From Stutzerimonas zhaodongensis (GTDB lineage: Bacteria; Pseudomonadota; Gammaproteobacteria; Pseudomonadales; Pseudomonadaceae): a DNA stretch of 64,000 bases. This document shows, piece after piece, positions 18,791-26,247 of this stretch (position 1 is its first letter; the number at the start of each line of letters is the position of its first letter). Under the pieces are notes generated by a model. That model was not told where the DNA came from. It ran no database searches and worked only from the letters and a program-made list of their open reading frames with translations. The stretch lies in assembly GCF_003696365.1 (NCBI RefSeq), contig NZ_RFFM01000002.1:620001-684000 (forward strand), read 5' to 3'. Made by a program: the position numbers and the translations under genes.

Positions 18791-19233
18791 GATGTGTGCC
18801 CCTTGACTGCTTCTTTATCCTTGTTGACCGAATGAATGGTGCGCTCAGGCTTGAATGAAGAAGCCTCGAACTTCTTCTTGCCGGCAGACACCATGACCAA
18901 CCCGATAACCACAACCACCGCGCCGACGATCAAGGCCGCGAGCCAGGGCTCAACGACATTGCTCAGGCCGTACACAGCTGACATCAGCAGTACGATGAAG
19001 CCACCGAGGAGCACTGCACCACCAGTCGCTACGCTACCCGCGCCAGCCTTGGTGGCACGCAGAGATTCGCTGATCTCGGCCTTTGCCAGAGCCAGTTCCT
19101 TAGTGATCAAGGAAGGCACTTCCTGGGTCAGTTGCTTCAGCAACCCGCCAACTGAAGTGTCCGTTTCGGTACGAAGCCCAGGCTCGACCGTTGTGGTCGA
19201 GGTAGATGTCGTTGTCTTACGTGCTTCGCTCAT
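18787..19233 (-). CDS. Phage holin family (Holin_X / DUF1469) membrane protein
   Basis: 148 residues. After a Thr/Ser-rich N-terminus comes a conserved helix, VGGLLKQLTQEVPSLITKE, LALAKAEI, then two transmembrane helices (about 70-93 and 99-120) joined by a short loop containing EPWLAAL. This is the Holin_X/DUF1469 layout. Despite the family name these are chromosomal proteins; nothing here suggests a prophage. Overlaps of 4 bases with both neighbours imply translational coupling in one operon. Confidence 0.82.
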   Translation of the reverse strand: MSEARKTTTSTSTTTVEPGLRTETDTSVGGLLKQLTQEVPSLITKELALAKAEISESLRATKAGAGSVATGGAVLLGGFIVLLMSAVYGLSNVVEPWLAALIVGAVVVVIGLVMVSAGKKKFEASSFKPERTIHSVNKDKEAVKGHTS

Positions 19234-20132
19234 GGGAAAAGTCCTCCGTCAGTACCCTTGCCGTCGCGGCTGGGTGTAGAACCCGAGCCGGAACCTGGAT
19301 TCGAGCCGATGCCCAATCCGTTACTGGTATTAGCGCCTGTGCTGGAGCTACCCGAGCCGGTCATTCCAGAACCAACACCGGTACCCGAACCAGTACCAAT
19401 ACCTGTTCCAACGCCAGTGCTTGCGCCAGTAGTGGGACGGGAACTGCTCGCGCTGGACGGAACGCCCGCGTTGCTAACGCTGCCAACATTGCCTGACTGG
19501 CCAGTACTCAGCCGGTCATTGAGTTCATGCTGGCTGGTACCATGAGAACCTGAGGATCCAGCGAAACCACTGGAGGTGTCGTGACGGTCGTAGTCGCCTT
19601 GGGATGCTCGCTTGCTGGAAGCACGGGCAAACCGCGTAAGCCCGAATCCAAGGGCGATGCTCCCAGTGATGAACAATGCGGGATTGTTGCGCGCAAGGCG
19701 GTTCACATCTTGGAAAAGCTCATCGACACTCTTGCCGCGCAGGCTTTCGGAGAAATGAACCATGTTTTCGGCCATATCCGACACGTAGCCTGACAGGCCC
19801 AGTCGGTCATCACCCTCCAGTTGCTCCGCTGCTGCCTTGGCGCTCTGGGCTACTCGCTCAATTTCATCAGCCGCGGTTTCCCGATAGCCTTCCAACTGAG
19901 ATTTGCCTTGAGTCTTAACCTGATCGGCCGCTTCTTTAGCCTTGGCTTTGACATCTTCGGCTGCATGGCCGGTGGTGCTGGAACCGGTATTAGAACCTTG
20001 GTTCACATTGCCGGATTGGTTGATGTTCGAACTTGAATTGGAATAATTCGATCCAGTTGTATTGGATGCCGAATTGGGGCCGGTCTTTGGTTGGCCACCG
20101 TAACCAGTAATTTCTTCATCGGGTGTAGTCAT
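19230..20132 (-). CDS. Low-complexity stress-associated protein with one membrane segment
   Basis: 300 residues. The first 55 residues are Asn/Ser/Gly-rich. A charged helical region follows (VKAKAKEAADQVKTQGKSQ onward to about residue 120, including SGYVSDMAENMVHFSESL). One hydrophobic helix, NPALFITGSIALGFGLTRFA, sits near 152-171. The last 120 residues are Gly/Ser/Thr repeats of the GTGTGIG type. The ATG at 20132 is preferred because AAGG lies 8 bases upstream; an in-frame GTG three codons earlier is too close. It is first in the cluster, under the AlgU-like promoter. Function is unknown. Confidence 0.75.
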   Translation of the reverse strand: MTTPDEEITGYGGQPKTGPNSASNTTGSNYSNSSSNINQSGNVNQGSNTGSSTTGHAAEDVKAKAKEAADQVKTQGKSQLEGYRETAADEIERVAQSAKAAAEQLEGDDRLGLSGYVSDMAENMVHFSESLRGKSVDELFQDVNRLARNNPALFITGSIALGFGLTRFARASSKRASQGDYDRHDTSSGFAGSSGSHGTSQHELNDRLSTGQSGNVGSVSNAGVPSSASSSRPTTGASTGVGTGIGTGSGTGVGSGMTGSGSSSTGANTSNGLGIGSNPGSGSGSTPSRDGKGTDGGLFP

Positions 20133-20232
20133 TTGATTCACCTTTTATATGGCTTGGCCGGAAGACCACAATCCGTAAATACACAGCAAGAGCGGCGAGC
20201 CGCGTGCTGTGTGTTTCGGTGCGCACATATAA

Positions 20233-20260
20233 GGTGACCGGGGGCAAAATTTTGAGTTCC
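20233..20260 (-). promoter_or_regulatory. Putative AlgU/ECF-type promoter of the stress cluster
   Basis: On the minus strand GGAACT (20255-20260) is followed after about 17 bases by TCA (20235-20237); the spacer ends in GCCCCCGG. This fits the AlgU pattern GAACTT-N16/17-TC and resembles the csbD promoter. The leader to the start at 20132 would be about 95 bases. Confidence 0.5.
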
Positions 20261-20534
20261 ATTCTTTTGCGGGCTGGCAAAGGCACTCAATTTAGAACCC
20301 AGAGGAAAAGATAAGCGCCCTGCTCCACACCGCGGATCATGGCACTTTGGTGAGATCCTTCTCCGAAGCCGCATAGCCAAGGCATTTAAGCGAAGCGGCA
20401 CAAAACAAGCGAAACGGCAGACTTGGCGCTGCTTGTATGTAAAACCGTTAGCGTGATTTTTTTTCAGCTTTAGCGAGGGCCGGCCTTACCCGACGAGCTG
20501 CATCGCTTGTCGCCGCATTAAATCGAAGGCAAAA
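20261..20534. other. Intergenic region upstream of the stress cluster
   Basis: No convincing gene or RNA is visible here. It contains an A/T-rich run near 20455-20470 and, at its left end, the promoter of the stress cluster. Confidence 0.5.
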
Positions 20535-20562
20535 AAAACGGGCCCCTAGGCCCGTTCTTTTT
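20535..20562 (-). terminator. Intrinsic terminator of the GH5 gene
   Basis: AACGGGCC and GGCCCGTT pair around a 4-base loop. On the minus strand the stem is followed by a run of eight T, 15 bases beyond the GH5 stop codon. Confidence 0.9.
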
Positions 20563-20576
20563 AGTGGTAGCTGTGA

Positions 20577-22373
20577 TTACAGCGGACCGATGGTGGAGCA
20601 AGTCTTCTTGGCTGCCGCGTGCTTTTGCAGTGGCGCCAGTTGTGGACGGTGCTTACCGCTCGCTACGTCCAGTGCCATGATGTTCTCACCCCAGCGAGGA
20701 CCCGCTGCCCAGTAGCTGCTCGGGATGCAGTTGGCGTTCAGGTAAGCCAGCAGGTTGTCTGTGGCAACTACGGCAGACGGAGAGAAGTCTGGAATGCCGT
20801 GCTCGCCAAGGTAACCGCGCAGCTTGTTCGCCTTCAGCCATTCAACCCAAGGCTTGACCCGCTCGACGCCGAGCATCGGAGCATAAGTCTCGTCGCGCCT
20901 GGTGTAGGTACCCGAATAATCGAAGTCCAGATACTGGTGAGCTTCATATACAAGATTGTTCTTCGGATCGCGCATCCACGGATCGTTGATCAGTGAGGTG
21001 TTGTACTTCTGCCAGTGGAAGGCGCTGGAGTAGCGGTCACCTGCAACCATAATCCACTTGGTCGGATCCACCTTGCGGATGGCCTGACCGGCTGCCTGAG
21101 CAGTTTGCGGCCAGAGATTGTTGCCGGTGTTGTACGGCTCGTTCATCAGACCGTAGCCATACATCGCCGGGTGCCTGGAGACCTCTACAGCGATCTTGCG
21201 CCAGGTTTCGGCAAACTGCTCACGTGGTACTTCTGGCGAGTTGATGACCTTGCCGTAGTAGCGGTAGTAGTTGTGCATATCAAGGATGACCTTGATGCCG
21301 TACTTCTGCGCGTGATCAAGCGACAGCTTGATGCGAGCCAGCTCAGCGGCATCCAGCTCGGTGCCAAGCTTGGGCTGAATACGCTCCCACAGGAAGCCCA
21401 GGCGCACCAGTTTGAACCCAAGGCCGGCATGACGCTTGTAATAAGACTCGTCAGCGTAGGTGTAGCCTTTGTTATAGATGCCTGGAACGGTACCCGGATC
21501 AAACACACCGGAACCGAAGTTAACGCCAACCAGATCGATACCGCTGCCATCGCTGACAACCGGAACCGAAGGTGCTGGCGCAGGAGTTGGTGCAGGGGTT
21601 GGAGCCGGGGTTGGTGCTACTGCAACTGGAGCGCTGGTCGATGTGCCGGAGACAACACTGATGGTTTTCGGGTAGCCAACGCTGGCGGCCGAGAGAACTG
21701 AACCGCTGAGCATTACCGACAGATGAGCGCCGACGTCGTAAACAGCTGACACCTTGCGTACCTGGCCGTCAGCCAGCTTCACCGAAGCCCCGACCACGAA
21801 GGCAGCTTTGTTTGTGGTGGTTTTCGGAATGGAGAAGCCCGCAGCCTTGCGGTAGATGCCGTTATCCCAATCAGCATTGGTGAAACTGTTCATCGACGCG
21901 GTGTAGGTGCTGCTTGGCGCAGCGGGTGCAGTCACTACAGGGGCAGTAACAGCAGGCGCGCTTGGCGCTACAGCCGTCGGTACTACGGTGCTTACAGTGC
22001 GCGGCGCGCCGACCTTGTCCCCGTCCAGGAGACCGCCATCTACATAGATGCTTAGATTAGCGCCAACTTTGTAAACGCTGGTGATCTTGCGGACCTGACC
22101 ATCAGCAAACTTGATCTGGACGCCCGGCTTGAATGCGGCAGTTGAAGCAGAAGTAGCAGGTACGGACAGCGCAGCAGTGCGACGCCATACACCATTAAGG
22201 AATTCACTACTTGTGAACTTGTTAATGGGAGATGTAAATGCAGCAGCGGTAGAGGCAGTTACTGTTGTGGAAGCAGCTGCATGACCTGTGAAAGTTACTG
22301 CACTGAATACAGCAGCAAGCGCGATGGAGCGAACAAGTGCCTTAGGGGCACCAGTAAATACTTTGATAGACAT
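20577..22373 (-). CDS. Secreted GH5-type glycoside hydrolase with tandem N-terminal modules
   Basis: 598 residues. A Sec signal peptide (about 1-34, ending HAAAS) is followed by two related ~80-residue modules (49-130 and 159-240), each ending in a K-x-ADGQVRK block, a V-GA-LS block and a VG-P-T block. A Pro/Ala/Thr linker (about 252-272) leads to a GH5-like catalytic domain. Catalytic acids are predicted as E412 in LMNEPY (acid/base) and E524 in YLGEHGIP (nucleophile). It should cleave a beta-glycan in the periplasm or outside the cell. Its place beside the EPS locus, with a second GH5 at 26.2 kb, suggests EPS trimming or release rather than plant-cellulose use. Confidence 0.85.
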   Translation of the reverse strand: MSIKVFTGAPKALVRSIALAAVFSAVTFTGHAAASTTVTASTAAAFTSPINKFTSSEFLNGVWRRTAALSVPATSASTAAFKPGVQIKFADGQVRKITSVYKVGANLSIYVDGGLLDGDKVGAPRTVSTVVPTAVAPSAPAVTAPVVTAPAAPSSTYTASMNSFTNADWDNGIYRKAAGFSIPKTTTNKAAFVVGASVKLADGQVRKVSAVYDVGAHLSVMLSGSVLSAASVGYPKTISVVSGTSTSAPVAVAPTPAPTPAPTPAPAPSVPVVSDGSGIDLVGVNFGSGVFDPGTVPGIYNKGYTYADESYYKRHAGLGFKLVRLGFLWERIQPKLGTELDAAELARIKLSLDHAQKYGIKVILDMHNYYRYYGKVINSPEVPREQFAETWRKIAVEVSRHPAMYGYGLMNEPYNTGNNLWPQTAQAAGQAIRKVDPTKWIMVAGDRYSSAFHWQKYNTSLINDPWMRDPKNNLVYEAHQYLDFDYSGTYTRRDETYAPMLGVERVKPWVEWLKANKLRGYLGEHGIPDFSPSAVVATDNLLAYLNANCIPSSYWAAGPRWGENIMALDVASGKHRPQLAPLQKHAAAKKTCSTIGPL

Positions 22374-22479
22374 TCTGTCTCTCCGGAACTTAATACTTCA
22401 AAAGGCCGAAGCCTTTAAACAAGTGGCGGGAGTTGTAGTGAGTCGTACAGGCGCTTACTGGGCAGAAAACTGACTTTGC

Positions 22480-22547
22480 GCAACCGGACGAACCGTGTTG
22501 CAAAAGACGCCGGATCACCTTGGGTGGAACCCGGCAATCCGTTGCGT
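22480..22547 (-). other. Structured 5' leader of the GH5 gene (riboswitch-like, unclassified)
   Basis: On the minus strand two hairpins can form: CGGAT pairing with ATCCG, enclosing CCACCC/GGTG-type pairing, and GCAAC-A-CGG pairing with CCG-GTTGC. The GTTGCG arm can alternatively pair with an earlier CGCAAC, so two exclusive folds are possible. It lies about 110-175 bases before the start codon. I do not recognise a known riboswitch class. Confidence 0.35.
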
Positions 22548-22553
22548 GGTGTC

Positions 22554-22581
22554 TTTATAATAGGTTTCTAAAAAGACTCAA
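22554..22581 (-). promoter_or_regulatory. Possible sigma70 promoter of the GH5 gene
   Basis: TTGAGT at 22576-22581 and TATAAA at 22554-22559 on the minus strand are spaced by 16 bases. This gives a leader of about 175 bases. Confidence 0.45.
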
Positions 22582-22893
22582 AATTTATTTGACGGGTTTA
22601 GATCGCCAATCCTACGTCACATTTTTGACCGGCCATTAATGCGCTATTAGTTTGTGGCTTTTTGCTATTACTGCCGATAGACGCGCACCCCCCTTAGCTC
22701 GCTGGATTACGATATCTCCAGCGTCATTTTTTTGAATTTTTTAATTGAATAAATAGATATCTACCTATCCATTTAGCCGACGAACGGTAGGCGTAGGGAA
22801 GCGGTTTTTCCGGTCGGGAGATAGGTGAGGAAGTGTCACTTCCGCATTGATCTGGTTATTTTCTAACCATTTTGGAATGATCAAGAGGGCTGT
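22582..22893. other. AT-rich intergenic region
   Basis: Clearly richer in A/T than the surroundings (notably 22560-22600 and 22725-22770), with no gene. It must hold the upstream control region of the GH5 gene and the promoter of the DUF2945 gene. A small inverted repeat, GGTTA-N5-TAACC, lies at 22853-22867. Binding sites of H-NS/MvaT-like or c-di-GMP-responsive regulators are possible but unproven. Confidence 0.45.
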
Positions 22894-23109
22894 ATGGGTG
22901 ATGAGCGATTCAAGGTTGGGGACCATGTGCGCTGGAACTCTGAAGCGGGTTATGTGACGGGCCGTGTTCTGGCCATGCACACCAGAGACACCGACTACAA
23001 AGGCCACACGCGGCGCGCGAGTCCTGAAGAGCCTCAATATGAAATCAAGAGCGACAAGACCGACCACGTTGCGATGCACAAGGGCAGCGCGCTGAGCAAG
23101 ATCCGATGA
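22894..23109 (+). CDS. DUF2945 / HVA1-like Tudor-type small protein
   Basis: 71 residues with the DUF2945 pattern: FKVGDHVRWNSEAGYVTGRVL, DYKGHTRRAS and PQYEIKSDKTDHVAMHKGSAL. These are small SH3/Tudor-like barrels of unknown function (hypervirulence-associated HVA1 is a eukaryotic relative). AGAGGG precedes the ATG. Its stop overlaps the start of the DUF488 gene (ATGA), a pairing that implies joint expression. Confidence 0.85.
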   Translation: MGDERFKVGDHVRWNSEAGYVTGRVLAMHTRDTDYKGHTRRASPEEPQYEIKSDKTDHVAMHKGSALSKIR

Positions 23110-23669
23110 GCGAGCCTCAACCGCAGCAGATATGGACGGTTGGCCACTCGACCCGCACCCGCGAAGCATTCATCGAGCTACTTGAGCACCATTGCATAGA
23201 GGCAATAGCGGATGTACGGCGGTTTCCGGGGTCTCGGAGACTGCCGCAGTACATGTCCGACACGCTCCAGGCCGCGCTCCAAGATCACGGTATTTCTTAT
23301 ATATGGATAGAAGAACTGGGAGGCCGACGAAAAGCGCCACCCGGTCCTAGCACGAGCGCGTGGCGGAATACGTCGTTTCGGGGATACGCCGAACACCTGC
23401 GCACTGAGGGATTCGCCAGCGGGCTGAGCCATCTTCTGTCGCTGGCGGCTCAGCGGCGCACAGCGATGATGTGTGCCGAGGTGCTTTGGTGGAGATGCCA
23501 CCGATCCATGATCGCCGATGTGCTGGAGCTCAAAGGCATCGAGGTACTGCACATTCAGGATGAAGATCGCGTGACCCGGCACCCGTATACCTCTCCTGCG
23601 CGCCAGCAGGATGGGCTACTGACCTATGACGAAGGAGTCGGTCAACTTTTGAAGGACTCTGGGGAGTGA
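23106..23669 (+). CDS. DUF488 family protein
   Basis: 187 residues. The conserved DUF488 elements are WTVGHSTRTREAFIELL near the N-terminus, IADVRRFPGSRRLPQY (RxxPxS type), WIEELGGRRK, FRGYAEHL, and the cysteine-containing MMCAEVLWWRCHRSMIADVL near 120-140. The C and the CHR motif are invariant in the family and suggest a catalytic or metal-binding role, which is still undefined. It is translationally coupled to the DUF2945 gene. Confidence 0.85.
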   Translation: MSEPQPQQIWTVGHSTRTREAFIELLEHHCIEAIADVRRFPGSRRLPQYMSDTLQAALQDHGISYIWIEELGGRRKAPPGPSTSAWRNTSFRGYAEHLRTEGFASGLSHLLSLAAQRRTAMMCAEVLWWRCHRSMIADVLELKGIEVLHIQDEDRVTRHPYTSPARQQDGLLTYDEGVGQLLKDSGE

Positions 23670-23912
23670 GCCAGCCGCCTCAGCCATTGGCGGTGGTTAA
23701 CACGTAAGTCGTGCGTTAAAGCTGTGGAAACGATATTGAACAGGGCTAAACGCAACAATTTGAAACTTTTGTGCCTTAAAAGCTTCACATAGGCGCAACT
23801 ACATCTTCTTCGGCATCAACCAGCGCTAGAAGACACCTTTATTCTGGTCAATGACCATCCGCATGGACTGCCCCCGCTTTTTCGAGCGGCGCACTCACAG
23901 GGAGGGACTCAA

Positions 23913-25220
23913 TTGCCGAGCCTAGACTTATCAGCAAAGCTAACTGCAGCCAGGCAACGCTTATCAGGCGGATCTTCCGCCGGCGTGTTCAAGGGCATGG
24001 CGACATTGGCACTCGGCAGTGGGATGGCGAAGATCATCGGCCTGCTATCTATCCAGGTCCTGACCCGGATCTATAGTCCGGAGGATTTCGGCATCCTGTC
24101 GGTGTTCACGGCGATGCTCTTGATCCTCACGCCGCTGATGACCCTTCGCTACGAACTGGCGGTACCTCTCCCAGGCAGAGACGGGGCAGCGATGACCCTG
24201 ATGGCCTTATCAAGCGCTCTCCTCGTCCTGATGACCCTGCTCATAGGTGTGTTTCTATGGCTCGCAGGGCCAAGCTTGCTGACATTAGTATCGATGGAGG
24301 CGATCACACCCTACCGCGGCCTGCTCGTGCTTGCCCTGTTTCTAACTGCGCTCTACGAGATACTGCAGATATGGGCGGTGCGCCGACGCGCATACCCGAT
24401 CATTGCCCGCACCCAACTGCAACAGAGCGTCGTCGGGGCAGTAGCGAAGATAGGTTTAGGGGTGGCGGGGATGATGCCGCTGGGGCTTCTGCTGGGGCAC
24501 GTGATCGGTGCCGGTGCGGGGATGATGGCGGTGATCCGGGCTTTCCATGGCGACGTAAGACGCTTCTGGCGCCACGTTACGCTTCATCGCGCCAGGACCA
24601 TGCTGCGGCACTATCGAGGTTTCCCGATCTACCGCTTACCTGCACAACTGCTGCAGATATTCTCAAGCCAGTCTCCTCTCCTGCTGACGGCGGCTATCTA
24701 TAACTCCGCAACAACCGGTCAGCTCGGCCTGGCACTGATGACCCTGGCCTTGCCAATGAACTTGCTGGGCTACACGACGAGCAAAGCCTATTACGCGGAG
24801 ATCGCTTCGCTAGGCCGCAAACGCCCCAAGGAAATCCGCGAGGTTACCTACTCGGTAATCAAACGGCTCCTGGCGCTATCGATTGCGCCGGCACTGGTCC
24901 TGTTGGCGCTTGGCGAGGATCTGTTTGCTCTGGCGTTCGGCGCCCAGTGGGAGCTGGCTGGCCAACTGGCTTCGATTCTGGCTATTTATCTGCTGTTCCA
25001 GTTCATCCATGCGCCAGCATCGCACTTGCTATCACTGTTCGAGCGCCAACGTCTGTTGCTGATGCTGAACGTGCAGCGAACGGCCCTGACCATTGCCTGC
25101 TTCACTGCAGCACATGTACTCGATCTGCCTATCGAGTCGGTGGTTCTGCTTTACTCGATCACGCTTTCTGCGCACTACCTGTTCAGCTTGCTGATGTCGC
25201 TGAGAGTGATTCCGCGTTGA
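23913..25220 (+). CDS. Wzx-type lipopolysaccharide/EPS flippase
   Basis: 435 residues with about 12 transmembrane helices. The polysaccharide-biosynthesis signature is near the N-terminus (GMAKIIGLLSIQVLTRIYSPEDFG, about 37-60), the typical LTR-YSPEDFG start of the Wzx/MATE group. The start codon is TTG, chosen because GGGAGGG lies 8-10 bases upstream and no ATG fits before the first helix. It stands alone on the plus strand and converges with the WecG-type transferase gene. Confidence 0.87.
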   Translation: MPSLDLSAKLTAARQRLSGGSSAGVFKGMATLALGSGMAKIIGLLSIQVLTRIYSPEDFGILSVFTAMLLILTPLMTLRYELAVPLPGRDGAAMTLMALSSALLVLMTLLIGVFLWLAGPSLLTLVSMEAITPYRGLLVLALFLTALYEILQIWAVRRRAYPIIARTQLQQSVVGAVAKIGLGVAGMMPLGLLLGHVIGAGAGMMAVIRAFHGDVRRFWRHVTLHRARTMLRHYRGFPIYRLPAQLLQIFSSQSPLLLTAAIYNSATTGQLGLALMTLALPMNLLGYTTSKAYYAEIASLGRKRPKEIREVTYSVIKRLLALSIAPALVLLALGEDLFALAFGAQWELAGQLASILAIYLLFQFIHAPASHLLSLFERQRLLLMLNVQRTALTIACFTAAHVLDLPIESVVLLYSITLSAHYLFSLLMSLRVIPR

Positions 25221-25241
25221 CCCTTCTCAAGCTGATCCGCT

Positions 25242-25270
25242 AACGGCGCCCGTATATTCGGGCGACCGTT
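25242..25270. terminator. Bidirectional stem-loop between convergent genes
   Basis: CGCCCG and CGGGCG pair around TATATT, and AACGG/CCGTT extends the stem past a one-base bulge. It lies between the stops of the flippase and the WecG-type gene. Confidence 0.65.
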
Positions 25271-25277
25271 TCATCTA

Positions 25278-26072
25278 TTACTGTTCGCGCTTGAGCGCGC
25301 TCCAGCCAGCCACTTGGGGCTTACCCGAAAATGCGTTGCGCAGCAGGTAATAGAAGAAGATCGGGATACCGATCGCGTAGCGTTTGAACAAACGGCGCGG
25401 CTCGATCAGCATGCGAAACGCCCACTCCAGCCCGAACTTGCGAAAGATCAGCGGAGCACGAGGGAAGCGCGCAGCCGTGAAATCCAGAATGGCTCCGCCA
25501 CAGATCAGCAGTGCCTTGGTGTCCATCGCCTGTTGAAGATGCAGAGCCACCTGCTCCTGCTTCGGCATGCCCATTGCCAGAACGATGATAGGGAAACGTC
25601 CGGGCACATGGTGCTTACGGTAGAACTTCAAATAGTCTTCGGTTTCCTGAAAGCCATCGATCGCATGAAACTTGCGACTGCCGAATAGATTACGCGCCCC
25701 GTCACTCAACCATGGTTCGCGAGTACCCATGGCGAATAGCTCGCAGCAATCTTCCGATTCGCCAACCAGCTCATCGACCAGCTCTGGGATGAAGTCAGAG
25801 CCGTTCAAATTGGCTTTCGGATCGATTCCGTTGTAAATGCAAGCAAGCTTGATACCTATCCCATCGCGCAACAGATAGTTGACCTGCATGAAACTTTTGA
25901 AAATCAGTTGGTCACGCTGGGCAATGTTGTAACCGTGCTGATTCAAAAAGCCCAGAATCGTAGGACTCTCACGCTTCTTCAGCTCGGACATGAAAGTGCG
26001 GGTGTCATCTTCGGTCAGCAACTTCAACTTGTCGATCAGAGGATCCGTTCTTCTGGCGAGCGGGTTTTTCAT
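25278..26072 (-). CDS. WecG/TagA/CpsF family glycosyltransferase (GT26)
   Basis: 264 residues. Family marks are the N-terminal RESPTILGFLNQHGYNIA, YNGIDPKANLNGSDFIPEL (the conserved G-D acceptor region), ILAMGMPKQEQ-like VLAMGMPKQEQVAL and RAPLIFRKFGLEWAFRMLIEPRRLFKRY at the C-terminus. Members transfer HexNAc or mannosaminuronate-type sugars to undecaprenyl-linked intermediates at the inner membrane. The ATG at 26072 (MKNPLARRTD) is preferred; the frame extends upstream with Arg/His-rich sequence lacking homology. It is one of the assembly transferases of the EPS locus. Confidence 0.88.
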   Translation of the reverse strand: MKNPLARRTDPLIDKLKLLTEDDTRTFMSELKKRESPTILGFLNQHGYNIAQRDQLIFKSFMQVNYLLRDGIGIKLACIYNGIDPKANLNGSDFIPELVDELVGESEDCCELFAMGTREPWLSDGARNLFGSRKFHAIDGFQETEDYLKFYRKHHVPGRFPIIVLAMGMPKQEQVALHLQQAMDTKALLICGGAILDFTAARFPRAPLIFRKFGLEWAFRMLIEPRRLFKRYAIGIPIFFYYLLRNAFSGKPQVAGWSALKREQ

Positions 26073-26247
26073 ATGAGCTTCTCGGTCAGTTCTTCGATTC
26101 GTCGCCGAATCTGAATATGCATGGAAATCTGGATGGGTAAAGTGCCGGCCGTGCCGCATTCAGAAAAAATGAACATTGGGCGCCAATACCGGACAAACGA
26201 AGCAGCTGCAAAAGCGGCTTTTCCGATAGAAAAATGAGGCAGTGAAA

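Noticed and set aside
22494..22560. c-di-GMP (GEMM) riboswitch upstream of GH5
   Set aside because: The conserved GEMM core is not matched in either orientation, so I report only an unclassified structured leader.
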